A DNA stretch of 64,000 nt from Entomortierella parvispora (lineage: Eukaryota; Mortierellomycota; Mortierellomycetes; Mortierellales; Mortierellaceae): assembly GCA_963573315.1 (NCBI GenBank), contig OY752150.1:1240001-1304000 (forward strand), given 5' to 3'. How positions within the stretch are numbered: position 1 is the first letter of the stretch; the number at the start of each line of letters is the position of its first letter. Position numbers and translations under genes: made by a program. The notes below the pieces were generated by a model. It worked only from the letters and a program-made list of their open reading frames with translations. It had not been told where the DNA came from and ran no database searches. Positions 40,991 to 51,542 of the stretch are shown here, piece after piece.

Positions 40991-42588
40991 ATGAAGAACC
41001 TGCTCAGTACCTTCTTGATCACAGCCTTGGCCATAGCTTCTTTGGTCGTCGCACAAGAGCCCCGGAAGGCTGAGACCAATGTTTCCGCATCAGCAGTATC
41101 AGGCACGGCGGAAGATGTAGACACTGCCCTTTGGAACAAAAATCATCGTCATCACAACAGGCACAAGTGCAAGAACTATGTGGTCATCACGGTTCCCAAT
41201 CCCAAGTGCGTGCGTGAGTGCACGAGCAAGTGCAATTCGGAGCCAGAGTGCGAGAAGGCGTGTAAGAAGGCATGCACGTCCGGCGAGTTCAAGTGCCAGG
41301 AGGCGTGTGAGTCCGGCGAGGTCCAGTGCGAGAAGGCGTGCGAGAATAAGGCCATGGGAATAGTCACAGCTACAGCCACTGCCACGGCTACGGCTACGGC
41401 TACGGCAACAGCAACAGCAAAGGCAAAGGCAACGGCAACGGCAAAGGCTACGACTGAGGCTACAGCTGTGGCTTCGGCTTCGGCTACGACTACGGCAGAG
41501 GTTGCGGCTACAGTTTCGATTACGGTTACCGCCACGGCTACGGCTACAGCTTCGACTGAGGCAGTGGCCACAGCTACTGCTTCAGCCTCGACTGAGGATA
41601 CGGCTACGGCTACGGCTACGGCTACGGCCACGACTACGAATACGGTAGTGGCTACGGTTACAGCTACGGCAACCTCGACTATGACCTCAGTTGTGGCGTC
41701 GACTACAGCTACCACTACGGCTACAGTCACGGTCTCGGTTTTTAATTCGACTTCGATTAAAGTTACGGCTACGGCCACGTCTTCAACCACGGTTACGGCT
41801 GCGGCTACGACTTCGACCGCTGTAACTGCCGCTGTCACTGCCACCACCGTTGCCACGGCCTTGGCCTCCTGTTCATACCCCGGGATCGGAAGTAACTGCT
41901 CGGTCGTGGTTGTGGCGAACGGATTCACAACCATCGGCACGTGCATGCACTGCCACGGCTGTAGGTGTGGCCTTTATTACGACTACGTTGACTGTTAAAG
42001 CAACGGCAACGACTACAACTACGGCCACATGTAAGGATATAGCTACAGCTGTCGCTACGGCTGCGTTTAGTACTTGGGTTCAGGCAACGACTACAGTCAA
42101 GGCTGAGGCTACAGCTGTGGCTATAGCTACGGCTACGGCCTCAAATGAGGTTGTAACTACGGCCGACGGCTACGGCCACGGCCACCACTACAGCTGCGGC
42201 TACTGCAACTGCAACTGCTACAGCTGCGGCTACGGCCATGGCTACGGTTTCAACTGAGGTTACGGTTACGGCTGAGGCTACCTCTACGGCTACGGCTGAG
42301 ACTACGACTACGGCTACGATCATGGCTACAGTTACGGCTACGGCTACGGCTACGGCTACAGCTACGGCTACAACTACAGCTACAACCACAGTTACAGCTA
42401 CGGCCACGTCTAGGGCGACGGCGACGGCGACGGTTGCGTGCACGGGCAACTGTAAGAAGGCGTGCAGATCTGGTGAGCTCGGCTGCAGGGGAAAGTGCAT
42501 CTCCTGTAACGATGAAGTGGGTGCCGCCGCCGCCACCATCCATGCGCGACCACAGTCCACCTTAGCGCCTGCGCCTGTCGTCCAGTGA
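40991..42588 (+). pseudogene. Copy I: frameshifted member of the Thr-Ala/Cys-rich family
   Basis: The first 335 residues are intact: signal peptide, 11 cysteines, F-type tract 1 and the start of the island (SCSYPGIGSNC). Against copy F, 20 bp are missing at about 41946, between GTGCAT and GCACTGCCA, within the island. The frame shifts and ends at 41998 (YYDYVDC). The old text continues in a second frame to about 42170, where one extra G shifts it again. The tail (ACTGNCKKACRSGELGCRGK, ending PAPVVQ) is in the third frame, stopping at 42588. The two lesions (-20, +1) predict exactly the three frames seen. The upstream dyad is also gone, so expression may be lost. Confidence 0.92.
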
Positions 42589-44973
42589 ATTATCGTTGAC
42601 TCACAAAGCAGGTGTTAACCGTTGTCCGACATTCTCAAGGATTCGTCTCCTCTGTTTTCACGCGGATCACCTTTTTTTTTTGCACCTGAAGAGAGAACAA
42701 CGACGTTGCTCTATTCATTTTTTTCTTTCATTACCATCCCTCTTCTTGACATTGGGACGTCGTGCTTGTCGTGCAGTGCCTTTGCTGTCAATCATCCTAC
42801 CACATGTCGATGCAGTACTTATTAGGAGTATGTATTATTATATAGGTAGACAAAAAAAAAATAGCGGCAAGGCAGCTTAAAAAAAATAAATGACGGGACG
42901 GCAGATACCTGTCCATTTCCGCAAAGTAGAGTCCCCAACGCCTGTTAAGCGATTGACCAGTCTTCTCATTCATTTTCGCCGATAGCAGTCGCTCTTCGAT
43001 CGTGGGCAGGGACGAGTTGAAAACTGCAACCTTTGCATTGACCAAGATCAAGGATTGATAGTCTACTCTCAGTTGCAATCACAAGCATCATTTTTCCTGC
43101 CCTGGCTCGTCATGCCTCAACCCACCCCACCCGTACCCCGCCCCACTGCTACGCTCTCCTATTCAAGTGCCTTGACTTACGTTGCTTGCCTTACCTTACC
43201 TTACGTTGCCTTACCTCGCCTTGGTTTCGTTCTGTTCCGTTTCTTTCTTTCCTTTGCTTTCCTTTCCAAAGTCAAAGAGTGCCTTCTCCATCTGCCAGTC
43301 TCCATCCTTTCCTCTTTGTGCCTTATCAGCCGGAAGGTAGCGAGGGCACCACAAGAGACGAATGATTGGTGGGATAAGTGAACTCGAACCAGCGAAAGAT
43401 CTTTGAATGAAAGCCGAGATGATCTCAATCCAATTGCTCCGTGAGTAGGTCAGTTTGGAACCTTACGTAAAGACTGTGGGAATCAACGCGTCGATCTTCA
43501 TTGTCCACAACGACCGTTAAATTATTTATTATCGAGCAATAACCAAAAAGAGTGCTTTTTGGGCGGGTGGGGGACGGAAGAAAACAAAAGCGTCCCGTGG
43601 ACCCATGTACCTAACACTCAGGCTAACAGTGACTGTAGAGATAAGGAGCATTCAGTGTAGGCTGCGGGATGTCTGCCACTACTTTGTCTCTTCCACTGCA
43701 TCGCCCACAACGAACTGCTGAACCGAGCAGAAAGAAAGAGAAAGCAGAAACCCCCCTTTTCCCAAACCTGTCGTCCGAGGAGGAACCAGAGTACGTTTCA
43801 TCGCTTCCCCTGTGACATCAGGTGAAATGCTGCATTTCTTGACTCTTGTGCGAGGAGACTGGGAGGTCGATGATGGAGTGGGGTTCCGCTGTGCATTCCG
43901 CGCGGCTTCCGAGTAGGAGGCGCGACCTGCATTGGTAGATTGTCCTTCACGGATGTCCAAGTTAGCACCTACTTGGTTCAAAGCAAAGAGTTCCCTCCAC
44001 CACCACCAGAGAGAGCTTTAGGAGAACATTAGAAAGTGCACCGAGAATCACCACGTCATTACGTTTATTCTGCTGTGGAGGGCAAGCCGGCAAGCGTGGG
44101 CCCTCGAGCATTGGCGACAAGGGCCTTTTGAACCCATCCTTTTGGAACACCCCAAAGGGACCTGGTTGTGGCCGATACGGAATATACGAAACAAGTACTC
44201 TAGGTCTTTCGCCTGCAGATTCCGACATATTTGTCTACCCGAGCTGAGCCTCAAAGGAAGCGCGCCAATTGAAAGGCACCCCAAGGAACTGACATGAACT
44301 TTGAGGTTGTGACCACCAGCAAATCGATGTTTGGAACCATGCCCCTCCCTTCCTCTTCCCCTCCCTCTTCCTCCCTCCCTCCCCACCCATCGCCAATCCT
44401 TCACCCCCATCTCCACTCCAACTTACTCTCACCCTAACTCTGGGCATCCCCCCTCCCAGAGATTCTTCTCTAGTCCGGTGGATTAAACACCAAGTAAAAA
44501 TAATGGTCGATCTGCATCGCAATGTATGTACCGAAGGATTGATTTCTCATAGAGTTATGTGAAAACAGCCAAGCTAACTGGCATGTATGCCACTTTAGAT
44601 ATATGAAGTTGATCCTGTCTTGTTCTCATTAAAAAAAAAGTGATGTGTTTTGAGGATTATAGCTTACTTGGAGTCATCAAGTGAATGGGTCGAAGATGGA
44701 TCTCTCCTTTCTGTCGGCACAGTACCCTTTAAAAAGGCGCCGTGGCGGCTTTATTATCAGACCTGAGATCTGGACTGTGGACTATTCTAATTCCTCACGA
44801 TAAGTTACACTTTCAGACCTCCTAGTATTGATAAACAGTCGCCAACGATGGCGGCAAACGATAATCGACATGAAAAAATGCATCACATGCGTTCTCCCTA
44901 TCTTTTTGTGTTGTAGCCCTGATATTGGACATGCCCAGAACGCAAGGAATGCAAGCTTTCAAAATTCAGTGTT
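42589..44973. other. I-J spacer, including a duplicated segment
   Basis: Downstream block near 42670, AAGGTAGCGAGGGCACCACA at 43335-43354, then at about 43590-44225 a stretch not found in most spacers whose right half matches 13620-13930. Minus-strand frames here (43679-43981, 44228-43962) are open but have no recognisable domain. The normal spacer resumes with AGCAAATCGATGTTTGGAAC at 44318-44337. Confidence 0.55.
44438..44461 (+). promoter_or_regulatory. GC-rich hairpin with compensatory change (copy J)
   Basis: The left arm is CTCTGGG and the right arm CCCAGAG: the fourth pair is T-A where other copies have G-C (CTCGGGG/CCCCGAG), and the pairing is preserved. The loop is longer (CATCCCCCCT). 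688 bp before the copy J ATG. Confidence 0.55.
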
Positions 44974-44990
44974 GACTTGAATAAGAAGTC
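44974..44990 (+). promoter_or_regulatory. 17-bp dyad upstream of copy J (one mismatch)
   Basis: GACTTGAATAAGAAGTC, with C to G at the inner edge of the right arm; 159 bp before the ATG. Confidence 0.5.
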
Positions 44991-45148
44991 GATGATATCG
45001 GCAAAGGAAAATCTATGAGCGCGAAAGCATTTCTCTTTCTATTCATTTGTTGAGCATATTCCCCCATTTGCGTCATTGTTAGCTCCTCTGCTTGCGTTTC
45101 CTTCGCCACAGCCTCCCGTTTGCAGCCTACACGCTTCATTTCCTCATA

Positions 45149-46993
45149 ATGAAGAACCTGCTCAGTACCTTCTTGATCACAGCCTTGGCCATAGCTTCTT
45201 TGGTCGTCGCACAAGAGCCCCGGAAGGCTGAGACCAATGTTTCCGCATCAGCAGTATCAGGCACGGCGGAAGATGTAGACACTGCCCTTTGGAACAAAAA
45301 TCATCGTCATCACAACAGGCACAAGTGCAAGAACTATGTGGTCATCACGGTTCCCAATCCTAAGTGTGTGCGTGAGTGCAGGAGCAAGTGCAATTCGGAG
45401 CCAGAGTGCGAGAAGGCGTGTAAGAAGGCATGCACGTCCGGCGAATTCAAGTGCAAGGAGGCGTGTGAGTCCGGCGAGGTCCAGTGCGAGAAGGCGTGCG
45501 AGAATAACGCCATGGCAATAGTCACAGCTACAGCCACGGCCACGGCTACGGCTACGGCTAGGGCAACAGCAACAGCAACAGCAACAGCAACGGCAACGGC
45601 TAAGGCTATGACTGAGGCTACAGCTGTGGCTTCGGCTTCGGCTACGACTACGGCAGAGGTTGCGGCTACAGCTACGGCTGTGGCGACGGCTACGGCTACA
45701 GCTACGGCTACAGCTACTGCCACAGCTACGGCTACAGTTTCGACTGAGGCTGCAACTACGACTATGGTCACGGCCTCGGCCGCGACTACGGCTACGGCTT
45801 CGACTACAGCTACAGCAGCGGCTTTTGCTACTGCTACCGTTTCAGTTGACGTTACGGTTGGGACTACGGCCACGGCCACGACTACAGCTATGGTAGTTGC
45901 TACGGCTACAGCTACGGCCACGGCTACGGCCACGGCGACAGCTACAGCTTCGACCACGGCTGTAGCTACAACCAAGGCTTCGACTACAGCTACGGCTACG
46001 GCTGTGGCCAGTGTCAAGATCACTGTTTCGGCTTCGACTGAGGCTACAGCTGTGGCCACGTCTTCAACTGTGGCTGTGGCTACAGCTACGAATACGACCA
46101 CATTAACTACCGTTGGCAGTCTCATAGCCAGCGTCTCGGCCTTGGCCCCCTGTACATATCTGACGGGGGGGAATACGTGTACGGCCCTGGCTGAACTGGG
46201 CGGGCAGTCTGTCACCGTCACGTGCATCCCGTCATCCCCCTCGGGCGCATGCACTGCCACGGCTGTGGCTACGACCACTGCCTATACTTCGTTCACTGTT
46301 CAAGCATCAGCAACGGCTACAGCCACAGTCATACTCAGGGCTAGTGTTACAGCTACGGCTGTGGCCACCTCTACGACTATTTTTGAGGCTTTAACTACAG
46401 TTGACGCTAAGGCCTCTGTTACAGCTACGGCTACGGCTACGGCTACGGCTACCGCAACGGGTTCGACTGAGGTTGTAGCTACGGCCGACGCTACGGCCAC
46501 AATCACGTCTTCGGCAACGGTCACAGCTATGGCTTCGATTGCGGCTACGGTTACGGCCACGGCTGTGGCTTCGACTGAGGTTACGGCTACAGCCGAGGCT
46601 ACGGCCATAACTACGACTACTGTTACGGTCACAGCTATGGCTACGATTACGGCTACGGCTACGGCTTCAACTGAAGCTACGTCGACGGCTGAGGCTACCG
46701 CTACAGCGACGACCACGGTTACGGCTACGGCTACGGCTACAACTACAGTTACGCCTACGGTTACAGCTACAGCTACAGTTACAGCTACAGTTACAGCTGA
46801 AGCTACAGCTACGTCTAGAGCCACAGCCAGAGCTACAGCTACAGCTACGACTACGACTACGACAACGGCGACGGCGACGGTTGCATGCACGGGCATCTGT
46901 AAGGAGGCGTGCAGATCTGGTGGGCTCGGCTGCAAGGGAAAGTGCATCTCCTGTAACAATGAAGTGAGTACCGCCGCCCCCATTCTTGAGTAA
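45149..46993 (+). CDS. Copy J: secreted Thr-Ala-repeat / Cys-rich protein (614 aa), last array member
   Basis: N-terminus as in G and I (MKNLLSTFLITALAIASLV, VAQEPRKAETNVSASAV), with 11 cysteines ending VQCEKACENNAMAIV. Tract 1 carries the TVSVDVTVGTTATATTT block otherwise seen in C, so J combines a G-type front with a C-type repeat. The island is PCTYLTGGNTC ... CIPSSPSGAC. Tract 2 ends in Arg-interrupted repeats (TSRATARATATATTTT). The tail ACTGICKEACRSGGLGCKGK then CISC stops early at STAAPILE, without the LAPAP end. The 3' flank carries the shortened downstream block TTTACACCTGAGGATAGAAC. Confidence 0.88.
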   Translation: MKNLLSTFLITALAIASLVVAQEPRKAETNVSASAVSGTAEDVDTALWNKNHRHHNRHKCKNYVVITVPNPKCVRECRSKCNSEPECEKACKKACTSGEFKCKEACESGEVQCEKACENNAMAIVTATATATATATARATATATATATATAKAMTEATAVASASATTTAEVAATATAVATATATATATATATATATVSTEAATTTMVTASAATTATASTTATAAAFATATVSVDVTVGTTATATTTAMVVATATATATATATATATASTTAVATTKASTTATATAVASVKITVSASTEATAVATSSTVAVATATNTTTLTTVGSLIASVSALAPCTYLTGGNTCTALAELGGQSVTVTCIPSSPSGACTATAVATTTAYTSFTVQASATATATVILRASVTATAVATSTTIFEALTTVDAKASVTATATATATATATGSTEVVATADATATITSSATVTAMASIAATVTATAVASTEVTATAEATAITTTTVTVTAMATITATATASTEATSTAEATATATTTVTATATATTTVTPTVTATATVTATVTAEATATSRATARATATATTTTTTTATATVACTGICKEACRSGGLGCKGKCISCNNEVSTAAPILE

Positions 46994-48036
46994 CCAGAGT
47001 CCATCTTAGCGCCTGCCCATGCTGTCCAGTGAACTATGGTTGACTCACGAAGCAAGTGTTAACCCTTGTCCGACATTCTCAAGGATTCAACCTCTGTTTT
47101 TTTACACCTGAGGATAGAACAACGACATTGCTCTATTCCTTTTTTTCTTTCATTGCCATCCCTCTTCTTGACATTGGGACGTCTCTCTTGTCGCGCACTG
47201 CCTTTATCGTTAACCCATCACATCACATGTCGATGCAATACATTACTAGGAGTTTGTAGGTAGACAAAAAAAAAAAAAAAAATGACGGGACGGCAGCTAC
47301 CTGTAAATTTCCGCATGGTCGAACCTTCAACGCCTAGTAAGCGATTGTTTACCGATAGCAGTCGCTCTTCGATCGTGGGCAGGGACCGGTTGAAAATTGC
47401 AGCCTGTGCATTGACCAGAATCAAGGATTGGTAGTCTCACTTGCAATCAGAAGCATCATTTTTCGTGCCCTGTCGTATCCTGCCCCACCCCACCCGTACC
47501 CTGCCCTATTCCAATGTTCTCCTATCCTATCACCTTGTCTTGCATTTGCCTTACGTTGCCTAAGGTTGCCTTATCTTGCCTTACCTTGCCTTGCCTTGGT
47601 TTTGTTTCGGTTCGTTTTGTTTGGTTGCTTTCCGTTGCATTGCGTTTCTTTCCTTTGATTTCCTTTGGTTGTCTTTCCAAAGTCAAAGAGTGCCTTCTCC
47701 ATCGGCCAGTCTCCATCTTTTCCTTTTTGTGACTTATCAACCGAAAGGTAGCGAGGGTACCACAAGAGATGAATGATTGTAGGATAAGTAAATTCGATCC
47801 AGCGAAAGATCTTTGGATGAAGGCCGAGATGATCTCAATCCAATTGCTCTGTGAATAGGCCAAATTGGAACACTACGTAATGTGGGAATCAACACGTCGA
47901 TCTTTATTGTCTACAACGGTCATTAGTTTATAACTTATATGTACAGGGATGAAAAAGATAACAGAGGAGTCAGCTTGAATCGACTCCAGGCGATTCAATA
48001 CTCTAAAGAGCAACGGCACGCAGCTTTGCCTGTCTT
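46994..48036. other. Right border of the array
   Basis: Downstream block of copy J (about 47100-47265), CCTTG-rich stretch (47540-47600) and AAGGTAGCGAGGGTACCACA at 47746-47765. Spacer similarity fades near 47900. The remaining ~100 bp are probably the 3' UTR of the minus-strand kelch gene. No further family copy follows. Confidence 0.6.
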
Positions 48037-50184
48037 TTAGTGGTTTAGTTTGCTTAGCCGAACAGCCTCGAGTTGCGCCAAAGTGGGAGCATGGAAGACG
48101 ACCTGCGCCTTGCGACCGTTGCTGCTCTTCAGGGACATGGCATGGGGCTGATTTGGGTAGATGTATTCCGATATAGGGACCTCCCCAGTACCATGCTGAA
48201 CCACGTCTTCTGGATACCCGAGTCGGGTAGGGTTGTAGCCGAGTTGTGTCAACCGTTCGATTACGGATTGTGGTCCATTCGCCTGCTCCTGCCGATCCAA
48301 GCTCGCCCGCAATTGTTGCTGTTGATCTTGTCGGTCGCGGTCACTGAAGCTATTGCGAGCACTGCCACCTCCAAACACCACTGCGGCACGACCAAGGAAG
48401 CTTTGGGGTCGCATCTCATCTTGACTACGCAAAGCTGCCCTGGCAGTCTGCTGGCTTTGAATGTTCTCTTTTGCCATTGTATTTCGAGTTTGACGTTTCC
48501 TTCGATGAACGAATAGCCAAAAGCCTCCAATAACTAGGGCGGCTGTGACCACAAATGCGATCGCCAGCACGGCGCCGAGACTCAATGAAGAGCCTTTGCT
48601 GGAGGGCATGGTTTGATCGTCGGGCAAGAAAAGACCCTGGGGAGTATATTGAGTGAGCCAAGTGTTGGTGATTGTGTCCAACAGAGCCACGTTCGTTACG
48701 TCTGGGACCTTGTGCGATGTTAGTCCTGGATGGGATGAGGAGGAAAAGAAGAACAGATGCGGAAAAATGTGAGTTGAAGGAAAGAGACCCAAAGATCGGT
48801 CGATCAGATGGATATCTGGAGGAAGAACAAAAGGGGTCAGACAAAGACCTCCGCCTGAGAGTGCTCCAGCCAACCATGACCCGTTTTTGACATCATGCGC
48901 GTATAACTTGTGTGCAAATCGTCCATCCGCTGTCCTTTTGTCAACGGAAAGGCAAAATGAGCACGCCAGGGCTGGTCTTTGCCGCTCTGTCCCCTTGAGT
49001 TGAAATAGGAAATCGGATGCCGCACGACCCCGCCCAGGCACGCATTTTGTTCTTTTTTTCTCACACGCGTCTCTCTCTGCACTCAAGCCTGGCGACGCAT
49101 CGGGCTAGACTTTTTTCCATAGTCGATAGTCGAGACCTACCAAACATGACCACCATGGTAGACCCCACCATCGTGGCTGTATGTCCCCATCGCTTTGGAA
49201 TCTGTCCCTTGGATGCGGGGGCTGACCACGTCATGGTCGGCAAATCAAGATAGAAGGTGACCCAGAATGCATTCCTATAGTCTGAAGTTCCTCCAAAGAC
49301 CAACAGGGTCGTCGAATTCACGGCAACTGTCGTGAAGCTGGATCGGGGATCTGGAGGTTTCCCTGAAAGAGGAACAACCTTCCATTCTGCTGCAGACGAT
49401 TGAGTGTCCATCACGTAGGCAAGAGACATGTTTGCATGGATGCCTTGGGCATTGACGCCTCCCAAAATGATGGCGCGCCCGTCTGGTGTCAGTGTCATAG
49501 TATGTCGAGCGAGCACGGGTGCGTTTTTGGCCAAGGACACGGCTGTCGAACACTCTGGCGCAAAGTCATTTGGAGAGCTCAGGGTGAGTAGGGATGAAAC
49601 GATGGTACTGTTGCCACTAGCGGTGGCCGTACCATTCGTCGTGCCATTTTCCACGGGGAAACTCAACAGGTATCCGCCCTGGATGAGCGCGCCGTCCTTG
49701 CCTGTCGTCAGGGATGCGTGATAGAGGCGTCGAATGGCATCCGTCCCGTTCGCGGGCGTTGAAGGGCTGGTCCAAACTCCTGAGGCACCCTGTGTGGTGT
49801 CAAAGAGAAAGAGTGCTGGTGCCGTGGTTGAATTGGTAGTGGATTCCCCTCCTGTAACCAGCAGTTGAGATGATGTCCCCTGCACTCTGTTCATGGTGTG
49901 GCCGCTGAGCGGTATCCGTAACTTTGGGGCAATTGAGAACAAAGGGCTGGATGTTGACCAGGGTCGACTGAGGTCCAGGGTCCAAACTTCATCCAAGATA
50001 ACGGTCTGGTTGAGACTATCTTGGGTGCTGCCTCCGCTTAGGAACAACGTAGTATTGATGAGTGTCTACTCGAAAGACCCTTGCATACATTAGGGACAAG
50101 CTCGATATTCAGGTCGCCCATGGGGAAATGACATTAGTGGTTTCTTACGGCGGCATGGAAGCATCGTGAGACTGGGGCACTCAT
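48037..50184 (-). CDS. Kelch-repeat (beta-propeller) protein with one transmembrane segment
   Basis: Minus-strand exons 50184-50149, 50065-49141 and 48725-48037 join in frame (introns of 83 and 415 bp, GT-AG), giving at least 549 residues. The ectodomain has kelch-type blades: CFHAATLINTTLFLSGG, LSGHTMNRVQGTSSQLLVTG, RHTMTLTPDGRAIILGG, SFTTVAVNSTTLLVFGG, and RWGHTATMVGSTMVVMFG. It has many N-x-S/T sequons. A hydrophobic span (LGAVLAIAFVVTAALVIGGF) is followed by HRRKRQTRN and a ~150-residue Gln/Ser-rich cytoplasmic tail. This fits a type I cell-surface protein common in Mortierella-type fungi; ligand unknown. The true N-terminus is unresolved because a signal peptide is expected (see 50185-50372). 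Confidence 0.82.
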
Positions 50185-50372
50185 GGACGTTGGAAGATCA
50201 AAGCGAGATGAGGGAGTGGACTAAAAGGAGACGGAGGAGGAGGAGGGGTGGCAATGAGGGTTAGGAAGAGATGTCGTTCTCGCATGTGCAAAGATGAGTG
50301 TGCAAAGATGAGCAGGGACGAGAGATGGAAGCAGCTCCAGGCCAGTCTGGCCCAGCGGGGGGGCCGTGCCAT
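50185..50372 (-). other. Probable signal-peptide exon and first intron of the kelch gene
   Basis: ATG at 50372 gives MARPPRWARLAWSCFHLSSL then LIFAHSS, a textbook signal peptide. The frame SSTPSSRFDLPTS just before the annotated start can be reached through an acceptor CTCCTTTTAG with a CTAAC branch site upstream. I find no GT donor in between, only weak GC candidates, so the join is not proven. A GC-AG intron, a sequencing error or a start at 50184 remain possible. Confidence 0.45.
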
Positions 50373-51419
50373 TGTGGAGAGGAGAGAGGGGATGGGATAG
50401 GACGGATGGGATGGATAGGATCAGCATGGATGGATGCAGCAGTATCTCCTGGGCCTGCAAGGGCGAGCAGGAAAATTGTCTAATAAACTAACCAAAAATG
50501 AAAACTGGCGCTATGAGCCAGGGGCCTTGCTATGCTGTCTCTCACGTTTGCACCTGAACAGGACGCGTCTGGCAGCCATTGCTTTGCTGCAAGCACCCCG
50601 CTGGAGGCCAAAGACGCGTCCAATTGAGAAGATGCTGGCAGGCCCATCGAGCTCACTGCCTGGCCTGCGGGCTGCTGAAATGAGGCGCTCTTCGCACTGC
50701 CCAGCACGAGAAAGAAAGATGAGGAGGCGACTCTCTCTGCTCAGTCCATGCCAGTCGATGCTTCAGCCCTGCCCGCCTGGCCTAGTTTGCTCGAGAGCTG
50801 TTACCGGAAAAAGAGTAAAATGAACTGACGAGCAAAGGTGGCCCTCTTCCTCAAGATCGAGAGCAACAAGCATCAAGGCAGACAACTCGGGAATAGGTCT
50901 GACGGCGTGAGTGTGGCCACCAGGGCTGTTTTGTTTGTTTCTGGTAGGTTTGACAAGGCACACTCTTCGACTTCAATTGCTCACGCACAACCACAAACGC
51001 AGATGAGAAAATAATAGAGCGGCAGCAAGACAGGTTCTGTTCTCGACGTAAGTCGACAGTTCCGCGGCGGACGATAATAATACTTTACCTTTGCCGATCT
51101 TTCAGCCTCCCCTGGCTACCAGCGGCCTTGTCGAGCACAGGATCTCCTCAGGGACAAGAGAGCGGCAACCGGCCGGGCCTGCTCGTCGCCCTCGCCCTGG
51201 ACAGCACCATCGCTGCTCCCAAAACACCACAGCCTTAACCTTCAGGGACCGACCGACAACGGTCGAATGTCGACTGCCGGTCTGTCTCAGCCTTCCAAGC
51301 GACAATGCAAGAAGAGACGAATTTAAAAAGCACTGCTTTCGATCCTGGGGACGGCCCTTGTCCTCTTTGTCCTCTTGTTCTTCTTTCTCAACCCCGCCCT
51401 CTCTCTCTCTCCATCTCTC

Positions 51420-51454
<35 letters not shown>

Positions 51455-51542
51455 CTCATCCATTCTTCATCCTCATCCCCCCTTCTTGCCCCTCTTTCTC
51501 CAGCCCGCCCTTACCCTCCTCCCACTCTCTCCGGCTCCCGCA
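50373..51542. other. Divergent promoter region between the kelch and Hsp70-like genes
   Basis: Contains ATGGGAT-like short repeats (50404-50420) and, before the plus-strand gene, a pyrimidine-rich leader with a (TC)n microsatellite (about 51423-51453) running up to the ATG. Open frames here lack domains. Confidence 0.55.
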
